Positions 26,055-35,104 of a stretch of DNA of 64,000 nt are shown here, in pieces. The DNA lies in contig NZ_CM003594.1 of assembly GCF_001435295.1 (NCBI RefSeq), forward strand, positions 434,001 to 498,000, given 5' to 3'. The stretch is from Psychrobacter sp. P11F6. Its GTDB lineage: Bacteria > Pseudomonadota > Gammaproteobacteria > Pseudomonadales > Moraxellaceae. Under the pieces are notes generated by a model. The model was not told where the DNA came from and ran no database searches. It saw nothing but the letters and a program-made list of their open reading frames with translations. Numbering within the stretch: position 1 is the first letter of the stretch; every line of letters begins with the position of its first letter. A program made the position numbers and the translations under genes.

Positions 26055-27329
26055 TTACATAAACGGCAGTTTAGTAAATATCTGCAAGATCGTTGCATTG
26101 ACGATATCGACAAAGAATGCACCAACCATTGGCACAATCAAAAACGCCTTAGGCGAAGGCAGATAGCGATCCGTGACCGCCTGCATATTGGCAATCGCCG
26201 TTGGCGTCGCACCCATACCGAAACCACAATGTCCAGCTGACAAGACCGCTGCATCATAGTCTTTACCCATCACCTTAAAGGTTATGAAATAGACATAAAC
26301 AACCATAATGACCGTCTGTACTAGTAAGATAATCAACACAGGGCCTGCCAAATCAGTCAGCTGCCATAGCTTCAATGACAGCAGCGCCATGGCTAAGAAC
26401 AGACTCAAAGAAGCGTTACCAAATACGTCGATAGAGCGATCAAACATATCAAAATTAAAGATAGTGGTTAAGACATTACGAATAATCACACCACCTGCCA
26501 ACGCCCATACGAAGGTAGGTAGCTCAAACCACGTGCCTTGGGCAACAAGCGTCATGACATCGGCGAAGGCCAACGCTGCGGCAAACAATGCCAATGTTTC
26601 AATAGTAGAAGAGGCAGTGATAAAGCGCATGCTGTCAGGTCTTTCAAAAATTTCTTTATTGCTACTCGCTGAATCTTCGTCATGTTTGGTGCTATAAAGC
26701 GACTGCGCACCAGCGACTTTTTCGATGTCACTAGGATTGGGATTGGCGGGTGTTGGTTTTAACCCCAGCTTTTGAATCAGGCGACGGGCCACAGGACCAC
26801 CAATGATACCACCAGCGACTAAGCCATAGGTGGCAACGGCGATACCAAGTGTCGTTGCACCGACCACACCGTAATCTTGCTCCAAGGTGATACCCCAAGC
26901 GCCTGCCGTACCGTGACCACCAGTCAGGGCGATAGAACCTGTCACTAATCCAAGTAGTGGATCAAGTCCCAACGCGCTTGCCATGGCCACACCAACGACA
27001 TCTTGCAAGACGATAAAAACGGACACAACGATGGTAAAAATTAACAATGGCGTACCACCAGCTTTGAGTCTACTAAAATCAGCACTCAAACCAATAGAGG
27101 CAAAAAACATCAGCATGGTCGCCGTCTGTAATCCTTGATGAAAGTTAAAACTATATCCCCAAATGATATTTAGAATATAGACCACTATTGCTGCGACCAA
27201 ACCACCAGCAACAGGCTCTGGAATGTTAAAATCTTCTAAGAATTTAATTTTCTTGACCAAAAAGCGCCCAAGTAGCAGCACTAGAGTGGCTAGTATCAGC
27301 GTGTAATAGCCGTTTAGGGTAATTTCCAT
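26055..27329 (-). CDS. gltS: Sodium/glutamate symporter
   Basis: This 424-residue inner-membrane permease has about ten hydrophobic segments and matches the GltS (ESS) family, which imports glutamate with sodium. Typical segments are LLGRFLVKKIKFLEDFNIPEPVAGG near the N-terminus, GSIALTGGHGTAGAWG (the re-entrant-loop motif in the first half) and GHCGFGMGATPTAIANMQAV in the second half. The inverted-repeat topology is intact and the protein is full length. A gltIJKL-type ABC system at 43.5 kb serves a related substrate. The 19-base hairpin upstream at 27358-27401 separates it from the barstar gene. Confidence 0.95.
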   Translation of the reverse strand: MEITLNGYYTLILATLVLLLGRFLVKKIKFLEDFNIPEPVAGGLVAAIVVYILNIIWGYSFNFHQGLQTATMLMFFASIGLSADFSRLKAGGTPLLIFTIVVSVFIVLQDVVGVAMASALGLDPLLGLVTGSIALTGGHGTAGAWGITLEQDYGVVGATTLGIAVATYGLVAGGIIGGPVARRLIQKLGLKPTPANPNPSDIEKVAGAQSLYSTKHDEDSASSNKEIFERPDSMRFITASSTIETLALFAAALAFADVMTLVAQGTWFELPTFVWALAGGVIIRNVLTTIFNFDMFDRSIDVFGNASLSLFLAMALLSLKLWQLTDLAGPVLIILLVQTVIMVVYVYFITFKVMGKDYDAAVLSAGHCGFGMGATPTAIANMQAVTDRYLPSPKAFLIVPMVGAFFVDIVNATILQIFTKLPFM

Positions 27330-27357
27330 ATATTAATCCTTTCTATAAAAATAAATT

Positions 27358-27401
27358 AACCTGAATTCGGGATAAATATGGTTTTATCTCGAATTCAGGT
27401 T
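27358..27401 (-). terminator. Long hairpin between the barstar gene and gltS
   Basis: Two 19-base arms (27358-27376 and 27383-27401) pair with a single wobble around a six-base loop. On the minus strand it follows the barstar stop and is succeeded by a T-rich stretch, so it probably ends the RNase/barstar transcript. Confidence 0.7.
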
Positions 27402-27418
27402 TGTGTGGTGATTGTCGA

Positions 27419-27787
27419 CTAGGCATCATCCACGGACGGCATAATAACCCATAATTGCGGCTTGCCAAAATCTCTGTAGGCATCTTCAATGATGCTTTTG
27501 AAAACATTAAAATCTTCGGTGTTTATTTTTTTCACCGCTGTTAGATCCAGCATCAGGTGAGTCACTTCGCTGTCCGTTAAACAGTCCCATGCGCTATCCC
27601 AGTTATGTGAGAAATAACTGGGAAAATCACAGGCATTGGCTAAGTTTGTTAATAATGTGGCTTTATTGAGTATCTCGTCTACCGGTATGTTAACAGTCTG
27701 AGCGGGCATGCTAGCATTTAGTGCTGTAGTTTTTTGGTTAATATCTTGGTCAAAACCCAGATTAATATAGTAGATGGCTTTACTCAT
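27419..27787 (-). CDS. Barstar-family RNase inhibitor (putative immunity protein)
   Basis: This 122-residue protein has a barstar fold. The signature FPSYFSHNWDSAWDCLTD (from Phe55) aligns with the inhibitory helix of barstar: Asp64, Trp67 and Asp68 correspond to residues that insert into the barnase active site. A C-terminal strand with WVIMPS is also typical. The ATG lies one base after the stop codon of the upstream RNase-domain gene, so the two are translationally coupled. Inferred role: cytosolic inhibition of the neighbouring guanyl-specific RNase. Relative to classical barstar (about 90 residues) it carries about 25 additional N-terminal residues. Confidence 0.88.
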   Translation of the reverse strand: MSKAIYYINLGFDQDINQKTTALNASMPAQTVNIPVDEILNKATLLTNLANACDFPSYFSHNWDSAWDCLTDSEVTHLMLDLTAVKKINTEDFNVFKSIIEDAYRDFGKPQLWVIMPSVDDA

Positions 27788-27788
27788 A

Positions 27789-28559
27789 TTATTTTACGTC
27801 CAGTCTGCGAAAGCTATCATAGTGATCAACGGTTAAGTAATATACGGTCGGCGGATGACCACCTGTGACGATACGCCGTGCACCGCGATGTGACACGCCA
27901 GGGGTCGGCACGGTATATTCGCGGTAGTAGCCTTGTGACTGCGTGGGCAATCTGCCCTCACGATTATAAAATGTCGTGCCATCTTTATGAGGATAAGGAA
28001 AAGGCCCGCCTCGTTGTATAAGGGCAATGGTATTGTCTATCTGAGCATCGCCCGTGACGCCGCTTGTCTTTGCTGGCTGGGTCTCGGATGAGGTTTGTGA
28101 TACCGTCGTTGGGTCAATACTATTGGTCAAAAACCCAGACGACAAATCACCAAAAAAGTAAACAGCGACGGCAATAAGGGCAATCACACTAAATAGGGTA
28201 GAGCCTAAGCTTCTCTTGTTTTGATTGCCACGCTGATGATGGCTATTGTCAGGGGTAGTGTGTCGCGGGTTTTTGTTATTATCAGTAGGGTTGTTTCGGC
28301 TGCCAGTATTTGAATAGGGATTGGTTATATTTGAGTCTGGAGTGGCTAAAATACTCAATTCGTTGGAAGTGACTTCAGTGGCTCGTAGTTGGTTTTTATC
28401 ATTACGCTGACTATTAAAATAGACGCTTTGACCAACGGTTATCGGCTGTGATAATCGCACTTTACTCACATGAAAAAACACGTCTTCACTTTGGTTGTCT
28501 ACATCGATAAAGCCATAGCCTTTATCTGAATTCCAGTGCTTGATTTTACCACTCTGCAT
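27789..28559 (-). CDS. Cold-shock domain / transmembrane / guanyl-specific RNase (N1/T1-barnase type) fusion
   Basis: This 256-residue protein contains three parts. Residues 1-66 form a cold-shock (OB-fold) domain with KGYGFID and DVFFHVS, the RNP1/RNP2 nucleic-acid-binding motifs. After a polar Asn/Thr-rich linker (70-115), residues 118-137 form one transmembrane helix, preceded by a basic stretch that predicts an N-inside orientation. Residues 170-256 form a microbial guanyl-RNase domain: DGTTFYNREGRLP, YYREYTVPTPG with Glu214, HRGARRIVTGG with Arg225 and Arg229, and DHYDSF with His246. These match Glu54, Arg65, Arg69 and His85 of RNase Sa, so the active site looks complete. No cleavable signal peptide is visible. 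The barstar gene follows directly. Confidence 0.85.
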   Translation of the reverse strand: MQSGKIKHWNSDKGYGFIDVDNQSEDVFFHVSKVRLSQPITVGQSVYFNSQRNDKNQLRATEVTSNELSILATPDSNITNPYSNTGSRNNPTDNNKNPRHTTPDNSHHQRGNQNKRSLGSTLFSVIALIAVAVYFFGDLSSGFLTNSIDPTTVSQTSSETQPAKTSGVTGDAQIDNTIALIQRGGPFPYPHKDGTTFYNREGRLPTQSQGYYREYTVPTPGVSHRGARRIVTGGHPPTVYYLTVDHYDSFRRLDVK

Positions 28560-28656
28560 AAGCCCACTTTCCTATCGCCTGTTTTATTATCGTGCCGCAT
28601 GACTTCTACCATACATATGGTTCTGATGCCGCATATATAACATATTTGACACTACT

Positions 28657-28689
28657 AAAAAACGCCAGCAACTGAGCTGGCGTTTTTTT
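28657..28689. terminator. Bidirectional-type terminator downstream of proA
   Basis: AAAAAACGCCAGC / GCTGGCGTTTTTT with a six-base loop. On the minus strand it lies about 50 bases after the proA stop and isolates proA from the RNase/barstar pair. Confidence 0.85.
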
Positions 28690-28740
28690 GTGGATTATAC
28701 GTTAAATGAGAGAGTGGATGATAGGCTAAGCGACAAGACG

Positions 28741-30042
28741 TTAGGCGCGAGTCTCACCATGACCATACACGATCCATTTTTGTGAGGTGAGACCTTCAAG
28801 TCCTACTGGACCACGAGCGTGGATTTTATCGGTCGAGATGCCAATCTCGGCACCCAATCCATACTCAAAGCCATCGGCAAAACGGCTAGAGGCGTTAATC
28901 ATAACGCTCGCCGAGTCGACTTCACGGATAAAACGTTGCGACTTGGTATAGTTGTCGGTAATGATAACGTCAGTATGATGGCTGCCATGAGTATTGATAT
29001 GTTCAATGGCTTCGTCAATACCTGACAAGACTTTTACCGCTAAGATAGGCGCTAAATATTCGGTATCCCAATCCTCAGCAGTGGCCGCAGACAAATGTCC
29101 AGCAAGCTTAGCATTGTCATTTAAGATGGCTTGTGACTTGTCATCAAGGCGCAATTGCATCGCATCGTCAGCGGCGATGATGGCTTCGGCAATCTTAGGT
29201 AATAGCTCACCCGCGACTGATTCGTCGATCAATAGCGTCTCCATGGTATTACACGTACCGTAGCGATGGGTTTTTGCATTGACGCTGACTTTGATGGCGA
29301 TTTCGGCATCCGCATCACTATCGATAAAGGTATGGCAGTTGCCATCTAAATGCTTGATGACAGGAACGCGAGCATCGCGGCTGATACGTTCAATCAATCC
29401 TTTGCCACCGCGTGGGACGATGACATCGACATAATCTGTCATGGTGATCAGCTCGCCGACAGCAGCACGATCTGTCGTTTGTAATACTTGCACACTGTGT
29501 TCAGACAGCCCGACTTTTTGTAGTCCTTCCAAGATACACTTGGCAATCGCTTGATTGGATTCAAACGCTTCAGAGCCGCCGCGCAAGATAATAGCGTTGC
29601 CTGATTTTAGCGCCAATGAAGCCGCTTCTAAGGTCACATTAGGGCGCGACTCATAAATCATGCCGACCACGCCGAGCGGCACCCGCATTTTACCCAAATG
29701 AATCCCTGATGGCTGATAGGTCATGTCAGTGACTTCGCCGATAGGGTCTGGTAATGAGGCGACGTCTTTTAACCCTTGGAGCATGCCGTCAAAGCGGGCA
29801 TCATTTAGCTCTAAGCGATCCAGTAAGGCTGCCTCTAAATCGTTGTTTTGTCCATTATCCATATCGATTTTATTGGCGGCCAAAATATCTGATTTGGCCT
29901 CTTTTAACACATCATGAATCGCCATTAATGCTGAGTTTTTGTCACCAGTGTTTGCTGCAGCCAGCACACGAGAAGCCGCTCGTGCTTGCTTGCCGACAGC
30001 TTGCATATACGCAGTAACGTCTGTGGTATTCGATTGACTCAT
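28741..30042 (-). CDS. proA: Gamma-glutamyl phosphate reductase (proline synthesis)
   Basis: This 433-residue enzyme makes glutamate-5-semialdehyde from gamma-glutamyl phosphate with NADPH, the second step of proline synthesis. Family features include [18 protein letters not shown] near 118-135, the catalytic-Cys region [14 protein letters not shown], and the C-terminal [36 protein letters not shown], all well conserved (quoted in part). It is full length. An AAGGAAA ribosome-binding site precedes the ATG. proB is not adjacent. Confidence 0.95.
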   Translation of the reverse strand: MSQSNTTDVTAYMQAVGKQARAASRVLAAANTGDKNSALMAIHDVLKEAKSDILAANKIDMDNGQNNDLEAALLDRLELNDARFDGMLQGLKDVASLPDPIGEVTDMTYQPSGIHLGKMRVPLGVVGMIYESRPNVTLEAASLALKSGNAIILRGGSEAFESNQAIAKCILEGLQKVGLSEHSVQVLQTTDRAAVGELITMTDYVDVIVPRGGKGLIERISRDARVPVIKHLDGNCHTFIDSDADAEIAIKVSVNAKTHRYGTCNTMETLLIDESVAGELLPKIAEAIIAADDAMQLRLDDKSQAILNDNAKLAGHLSAATAEDWDTEYLAPILAVKVLSGIDEAIEHINTHGSHHTDVIITDNYTKSQRFIREVDSASVMINASSRFADGFEYGLGAEIGISTDKIHARGPVGLEGLTSQKWIVYGHGETRA

Positions 30043-30491
30043 AAATTATTTTCCTTATGTTATAAATGTTTTAAGCAAATGAAAGCGCCCAAAAAGGCGA
30101 AAATGTGGCAAAAAGATGATTTTGATACCTGTCAGGTATTATGCTATTTAACATAGAGGAGATTGAGGCGATAGTAAAGATGATTTTGTGAACAGTGTCT
30201 GCTTTACATAGCGTTTATGAGCATTGTCGTCGCGTCATTTTACTGACTTTACTATTACTGAGTCCTTGCCACTTCATGATACAAGTACCGTTTTAGAGAA
30301 AGCAAAAACACAAGCTTTCGGTTACGTGGTTTTAACAGAACTGCGTTGTAACTACTAAGGTAGCTAGCATTAATCATACGTATAGTAGAGCTTAACGGTG
30401 CATCAGAAAGCAATTAAAGGGCAGACATTCATGTACGAATGGTTGCTCGTCAAATACAACTTAACAAATGAAATAATGATGGAGAATAAAA
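30043..30491. other. 449-base divergent intergenic region
   Basis: This region lies between proA and the small lipoprotein gene. No open frame, RNA gene or repeat that I can support is visible. TGGAGAA just before 30492 is the ribosome-binding site of the lipoprotein gene. Confidence 0.45.
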
Positions 30492-30815
30492 ATGGCTATT
30501 AGAAATGACACTATCGACAACACCACGCGTAAAAGCTTGCTGACAGTTGGTTTGGTTGCCGCGGCATTGACATTGGGCGCTTGCGGTAAGAAAGAAGAAG
30601 CCCCTATGGAAACTGCTCCAGCCGTTGATGCACAAACAGCAGTAGAGGATGAAGCTACTGGTGTTGCGACAGCAGGCGATGGCGATGATATTGCAGTTGC
30701 TAGTGCCGATGATGGCATGGCAATGGGTAATAATGACGATGTGGCGGTGGCAACAGCAGATGAGGCCGAAGTGCTGGATGGTACTGAGAGCGAAGAACAT
30801 GTCTCGACGTATTAA
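30492..30815 (+). CDS. Small acidic lipoprotein of unknown function
   Basis: This 107-residue precursor has a type II signal peptide (basic start, hydrophobic core, lipobox LGAC with Cys at about 31) followed by a mature part made almost entirely of Ala, Asp, Glu, Gly, Val and Thr (for example ADDGMAMGNNDDVAVATADE). The low-complexity acidic tail suggests an extended, possibly cation-binding or spacer-like, surface lipoprotein. I recognise no family. A GGAGAAT ribosome-binding site supports the start. It stands alone between spacers. Confidence 0.75.
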   Translation: MAIRNDTIDNTTRKSLLTVGLVAAALTLGACGKKEEAPMETAPAVDAQTAVEDEATGVATAGDGDDIAVASADDGMAMGNNDDVAVATADEAEVLDGTESEEHVSTY

Positions 30816-30890
30816 ATCGCTACTTTGATTAACTGGTTATCATTAGTTGATGATATAAGCGAATAAAACTAGATAATCAGATAAAACTAC

Positions 30891-30951
30891 GCCCAGTACA
30901 CGAAAGTGATAAAATAAGGCTCAGCGCTGTAAATACAGTCTGGGCTTTTTT
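30891..30951 (+). terminator. Branched or long-loop terminator after the lipoprotein gene
   Basis: GCCCAG (30891-30896) pairs with CTGGGC (30940-30945), followed by six T. The 43-base interior contains a smaller CTGTA/TACAG hairpin. The remaining spacer to 31124 has no supported feature. Confidence 0.55.
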
Positions 30952-31124
30952 GTGTTAGCTATTTAGTGGCTTATTAATATTTAATTACCACTGATTGAGC
31001 ATTGATTCAGCGTTGATTGAGCATCTGTTTCAATACAGGATTTGCCTTTTTGCTGTGTAATAAGAGACAATGTGGCATTTTTTTCTATTTGTATCACGAA
31101 TCATTGCCTTATCACAATAATGCT

Positions 31125-31229
31125 ATGATTGATGCTGATACTATTTATGCTGCCTATGCCGCTATTTTTTATTTATTTTTATTCGTGTTTTCACTCATAT
31201 TTATTGGAAGTCTGCTGAACCATGCTTGA
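31125..31229 (+). CDS. Possible 34-residue membrane peptide overlapping the ABC ATPase start
   Basis: The frame starts at an ATG at 31125 ([20 protein letters not shown]...) and ends at a TGA that overlaps the start codon region of the next gene by eight bases. It encodes one strongly hydrophobic helix flanked by acidic and polar ends. The overlap would permit translational coupling. There is no clear ribosome-binding site, so this may be a chance frame in a T-rich leader. Confidence 0.3.
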   Translation: MIDADTIYAAYAAIFYLFLFVFSLIFIGSLLNHA

Positions 31230-32019
31230 TATTGCAAAAGATCCGACTCGGCCTATCGCCTTAGATTTACAAGACGTCCATAAAAGCTATGGCTCATTGG
31301 CAGTGCTAAAAGGAGTGTCCCTTACCGCATATGACGGTGATGTCATCTCTATTTTGGGCTCATCAGGCTCAGGTAAATCTACCTTGCTGCGCTGCATTAA
31401 TTTGCTCGAAAAGCCCAATCAAGGTCGTATTATTATCGGTAATGATGAGCTGATGCTCAAGCCTGCCAAGTCAGGTGAGCTGCAAGCGGTCGATATTAAG
31501 CAATTGGAAAACTTGCGCGCGCGCGTGGGTTTTGTCTTCCAAAACTTTAACTTGTGGCCGCACAAAACGATTTTGCAAAACATCATCGAAGGGCCAACGC
31601 AAGTTTTAAAGATTAAAAAAGATCAAGCCATTAGCGATGCTGAAAAACTGCTCGATAAAGTCGGTTTGCTTGATAAAAAAGACGCCTATCCAGCGAATTT
31701 ATCTGGTGGTCAGCGTCAGCGTGTGGCAATTGCCCGTGCGCTTGCCATGCAGCCACAAGTGCTGCTATTCGATGAGCCAACCTCAGCCTTAGATCCAGAG
31801 CTGGTCAATGAAGTGCTCGCCGTCATGCGTGAGTTGGCAGAAGAGGGGCGTACTATGCTTATCGTCACCCATGAGATGCGTTTTGCGAGAGAAGTATCAA
31901 GCAAAGTGGTGTTCTTGCATCAAGGCGTGATTGAAGAGATTGGCACGCCTGAGCAAGTTTTTGATAATCCTACCTCTGAGCGTGTCAAAGACTTTATGGC
32001 ATCGCATCGTCAGAACTAG
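31222..32019 (+). CDS. Polar amino-acid ABC transporter, ATP-binding protein
   Basis: This 265-residue ATPase belongs to the HisP/ArtP/GlnQ family. Walker A is GSSGSGKST, the signature is [14 protein letters not shown], Walker B is [12 protein letters not shown] and the switch His is in IVTHEM. It energises the importer encoded downstream: three binding lipoproteins and two permeases on the same strand. The HisP-like insertion before the Q-loop ([25 protein letters not shown]) points to basic or polar amino acids such as arginine, histidine or ornithine. GGAAG lies about eleven bases upstream of the ATG. Confidence 0.92.
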   Translation: MLDIAKDPTRPIALDLQDVHKSYGSLAVLKGVSLTAYDGDVISILGSSGSGKSTLLRCINLLEKPNQGRIIIGNDELMLKPAKSGELQAVDIKQLENLRARVGFVFQNFNLWPHKTILQNIIEGPTQVLKIKKDQAISDAEKLLDKVGLLDKKDAYPANLSGGQRQRVAIARALAMQPQVLLFDEPTSALDPELVNEVLAVMRELAEEGRTMLIVTHEMRFAREVSSKVVFLHQGVIEEIGTPEQVFDNPTSERVKDFMASHRQN

Positions 32020-32333
32020 CCTCGTATTTAGTATCCGTTTTATATGCAAAAATGGGGTGGTAATATTCTTACCACCCTATCGTCATTTTATTTTAAGCAT
32101 AAAATTACTGCTTAGTAAGCAGCGTTGACTGTTTATTACTCGTTAATAACAGTCGGTATGTAAAACGTTTGTTTTTGATATTTTACTCAGGTATTATCAA
32201 AAGGTTTACAGGTGGTCGATAATGACGGCTGCTTGTGTATTCTGCTATCTATATTGCTTGTCTGGCAGGGACGTCAGAGAACAAAATATCAGAACCCTAC
32301 ATTAAAAACCCATCAGAATTTAAGGAATGTATG
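32020..32333. other. 314-base gap between the ATPase gene and the first binding-protein gene
   Basis: An imperfect AAATGGGGTGGTAA / TTACCACCCTA hairpin at about 32048-32080, without a T tract, may serve as an attenuator or processing site. The frame of the next gene is open from 32235, but the ribosome-binding site lies just before 32331. Confidence 0.4.
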
Positions 32334-33131
32334 ATGTCGAATTCTCGCCTATTGTGGTCATCGATGACCGTTACCGCCGCATTGATGCTGAGCGCCTGTA
32401 GTCAACCGGCTAATGAAACTACTGATAGCAACACTGACGCCGCTGCAGCAGAAACGGCTGGCAAGACCATTCGTATCGCGACCGAAGGTGCTTATCCTCC
32501 TTTTAACTACACCAATGCTGATGGCAGCTTGGCAGGCTACGATATTGACGTTGCCAATGCCTTGTGTAAACAGATGCAAGCCAAATGTGAAATCGTCGCT
32601 CAAGATTGGGATGGTATTATTCCGGGTCTTTTAGCACAAAAATATGATGCAGTGATTGCGGGTATGTCTATTACACCTGAGCGTCAAGAAAAAGTCGACT
32701 TTACCGAGCCTTACTTTGCCAATACGATGGTTTGGCTGACCGATACCAAAGGCAGTTTTGATCCTATGGCGATCAAAAATTTGACACTTGGTGGTCAACG
32801 TTCAACCACGCCTGGCGCTTATTTACAAGATAACTATGAAGGCAAAGACGGCAACACTGTGCAGTTGTATGACAATTATGACAATGCTTATCTGGATCTA
32901 AAGTCTGGTCGTAGCGATGCAGTATTGGCGGAAAAAGTCTCTGCCAAATCATGGTTGGCAGACAACCCTGAAGGCTTTGGTATCGTTGGTGACGAAATTG
33001 ACAATGACGACAATATTGCCATTGCTGTTCGTAAAGGTGACGCACTCAGAGACGACTTTAATAAAGCACTCAGCGAAATCCGTAGTAACGGTGAGCTGGC
33101 CCGTCTTGAGCAAGCGAACTTTGGTCAATAA
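32334..33131 (+). CDS. Amino-acid ABC transporter substrate-binding lipoprotein, copy 1
   Basis: This is a periplasmic binding protein of about 265 residues (SBP_bac_3, cluster F), anchored as a lipoprotein through the lipobox LMLSAC. Typical blocks are IRIATEGAYPPFNYTNADGSL, GYDIDVANALC, AQDWDGIIPGLLAQKYDAVIAGMSITPERQ and KVDFTEPYF, as in LAO/histidine/arginine-binding proteins (quoted in part). AAGGA precedes an ATG pair at 32331/32334; I use 32334. The next gene starts 32 bases after the stop. It resembles copies 2 and 3 throughout its length. Confidence 0.9.
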   Translation: MSNSRLLWSSMTVTAALMLSACSQPANETTDSNTDAAAAETAGKTIRIATEGAYPPFNYTNADGSLAGYDIDVANALCKQMQAKCEIVAQDWDGIIPGLLAQKYDAVIAGMSITPERQEKVDFTEPYFANTMVWLTDTKGSFDPMAIKNLTLGGQRSTTPGAYLQDNYEGKDGNTVQLYDNYDNAYLDLKSGRSDAVLAEKVSAKSWLADNPEGFGIVGDEIDNDDNIAIAVRKGDALRDDFNKALSEIRSNGELARLEQANFGQ

Positions 33132-33163
33132 TCTTCTGATTGAAAAATGAAGGAATAGCAAAC

Positions 33164-34090
33164 ATGACAATATCAATGACATCATCATTAAAAACTAAGG
33201 CGCTTTGGCTTGCGCCATTAAGTGCCGCGATGCTTATGCTGGCTGGTTGTAATAATAGCGCCACGCCAGAAGATGGTGCGGCAGCTGACACCACAGCCGA
33301 TGCACCTATGAACATAAAAATTGCCACCGAATCAAGCTATAAGCCGTTCAGTTATACCGATGCTGATGGCAAGTTAATTGGTTATGAGATTGAGCTGGTC
33401 GATGCTCTGTGTGCACAAATGAAAGCGAAATGTGAAGTCATCTCACAAGATTGGGATGGTCTCATTCCTGGTCTAAATGCCCAAAAATTCGATGCGATTA
33501 TCGCAGGTATGTCGATCACCCCTGAGCGTAAAGAAGTGGTTGAATTCACTGACCCGTACTTTCACACTGGCATTATCTTAATTGGTAAAAAAGGTGATGA
33601 CATTCGCATCGATGCATTAAAAGGTCAGCCCATTGCCTCACAGCGCTCAACCGTCGCTTCACAGTACTTGCAGGATGAACATGCAGATGCTGATATCAAG
33701 CTTTATGATACCCAAGATAATGCGTATCTGGATCTGACTTCAGGTCGCGTACGGGCAATGATGTCCGATAAAGTCACTGGCATCGATTGGCTAAAAACGG
33801 ATGCTGGCAAAGACTATGAAGTGAAAGGACAAGAAATCAGCACCGACGAAGATGCCATGGGTATCGCACTGCGTAAAGGCGATCCATTGGTCGCTAAGTT
33901 CAATAAAGCGTTGGCTGAATTAAAAGAAAACGGTACTTATGACCAAATCACAGGCAGCTATTTTGGCACCAGCTCTACTGCTGCTGCGCAAAAAGCCGTG
34001 GCAACCACCGACGTAAAAGAAGTGATGGTGGTTGAAGGTGATGATGCTGTTGAAGTGAAAGAAGAATCAGCTGAAGCGGCGACTAACTAA
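33164..34090 (+). CDS. Amino-acid ABC transporter substrate-binding lipoprotein, copy 2
   Basis: This 308-residue paralogue of the preceding gene has the lipobox LMLAGC and the same ligand-domain blocks (IATESSYKPFSYTDADGKL, SQDWDGLIPGLNAQKFDAIIAGMSITPER). It differs by a C-terminal extension of about 40 residues rich in Ala, Val and Glu after the usual YFG end. The ATG at 33164 is preceded by AAGGA nine bases away; an earlier ATG at 33140 has no ribosome-binding site. The different ligand-pocket residues (Ser-Tyr-Lys in place of Ala-Tyr-Pro near the N-terminus) suggest a different or broader specificity. Confidence 0.9.
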   Translation: MTISMTSSLKTKALWLAPLSAAMLMLAGCNNSATPEDGAAADTTADAPMNIKIATESSYKPFSYTDADGKLIGYEIELVDALCAQMKAKCEVISQDWDGLIPGLNAQKFDAIIAGMSITPERKEVVEFTDPYFHTGIILIGKKGDDIRIDALKGQPIASQRSTVASQYLQDEHADADIKLYDTQDNAYLDLTSGRVRAMMSDKVTGIDWLKTDAGKDYEVKGQEISTDEDAMGIALRKGDPLVAKFNKALAELKENGTYDQITGSYFGTSSTAAAQKAVATTDVKEVMVVEGDDAVEVKEESAEAATN

Positions 34091-34192
34091 TATCATAGCT
34101 CATCTCTGTGCTCGGCTGATATGGCTGTCACGTATGGCGATATTCACTCATAGAGATGAGTGTTATTTTACTCACAAACCCCAAGGATGATC

Positions 34193-35104
34193 ATGAATAA
34201 CCATTTTGACCAACACCGTGCAATCGCGAACGCATCCGTTATCAATGGCATCAAGGCGCGACGTTTTTCAGCGCCCTTGCTTGCGATGGCGGCGCTTTTA
34301 ACCTTAGTAGGGTGTAGCAATGGTCAAAATGATGCAAATGATGATGTCAGCCCAGACGCCGCTGAGACCGCAGCGACGGGTGATGTGTTGCGTATTGGTA
34401 CCGAAGGCGCTTATGCCCCCTTTAACTATACCAATGCGGATGGCACCCTTGGTGGTTTTGATGTTGATATTGCCAACGCTATCTGTGCCGATATGAAGGT
34501 AACATGTGAAATCACGGCGCAAGATTGGGACGGTATCATCCCGGGTCTAAAAGCGGGTAAGTACGATGCGATTGTGGCCGCCATGTCGGTGACGCCTGAG
34601 CGTGAGCAACAAGTCAGCTTTACAGAGCCGTACTTTAGCAATACCTTGGTGTTTTTGGCCAAAAAAGACAGCAGCTTCGATCCTAGCAATAGCGATGATA
34701 TCAATGCGCATTCTATTGCCGCTCAGCGCTCGACCATTTCTTCGCAGTGGTTAGAAAAGGTTTATCCGAATGCTGATATGAAGCTTTATGACACGCTCAG
34801 TAATGCATTTTTGGATTTGGGTTCGAATCGTGTCGATGCGATGGTGTCTGATAAGCTGCCAGCGCTAGAATGGCTTGGCTCCACCTCAGGCAGTCAGTAT
34901 GCGCTCAAAGGTCAAGAGATTGACATAAACGATAATTTTGCCATCGCGGTGCGCCCCGGCGATGCATTGCAAGCAAAAATTAATAAGTCATTGGTCAATA
35001 TTAAAGCCGATGGCACTTACGATAAAATCAATCAAAAATATTTTGCGATTCCAGCGTCAAGCTCGACGGTCACTACTGAGCCGACAGAAAAACCTGCTGA
35101 ATAA
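34193..35104 (+). CDS. Amino-acid ABC transporter substrate-binding lipoprotein, copy 3
   Basis: This is the third paralogue, about 303 residues, with a longer basic N-terminus before the lipobox LVGC. The ligand-binding blocks are closest to copy 1 (RIGTEGAYAPFNYTNADGTL, AQDWDGIIPGLKAGKYDAIV, FTEPYFSNTLVFL). A Thr/Pro/Glu-rich tail follows the YFAIP end. AAGGA seven or so bases upstream supports the ATG at 34193 over the earlier in-frame ATGs at 34160 and 34187. A terminator-like hairpin follows at 35188, ahead of the two permease genes. Confidence 0.9.
   Translation: MNNHFDQHRAIANASVINGIKARRFSAPLLAMAALLTLVGCSNGQNDANDDVSPDAAETAATGDVLRIGTEGAYAPFNYTNADGTLGGFDVDIANAICADMKVTCEITAQDWDGIIPGLKAGKYDAIVAAMSVTPEREQQVSFTEPYFSNTLVFLAKKDSSFDPSNSDDINAHSIAAQRSTISSQWLEKVYPNADMKLYDTLSNAFLDLGSNRVDAMVSDKLPALEWLGSTSGSQYALKGQEIDINDNFAIAVRPGDALQAKINKSLVNIKADGTYDKINQKYFAIPASSSTVTTEPTEKPAE

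Noticed and set aside
27419..28559. Contact-dependent inhibition or polymorphic toxin locus
   Set aside because: The RNase gene lacks CdiA, Rhs or T6SS-type delivery domains, and there are no orphan toxin cassettes nearby; it stands as a short two-gene unit.
30450..30800. Minus-strand Cys-rich frames opposite the small lipoprotein gene
   Set aside because: They are antisense shadows of the repetitive GAT/GCA codons in the lipoprotein gene, which itself has a lipobox and ribosome-binding site.
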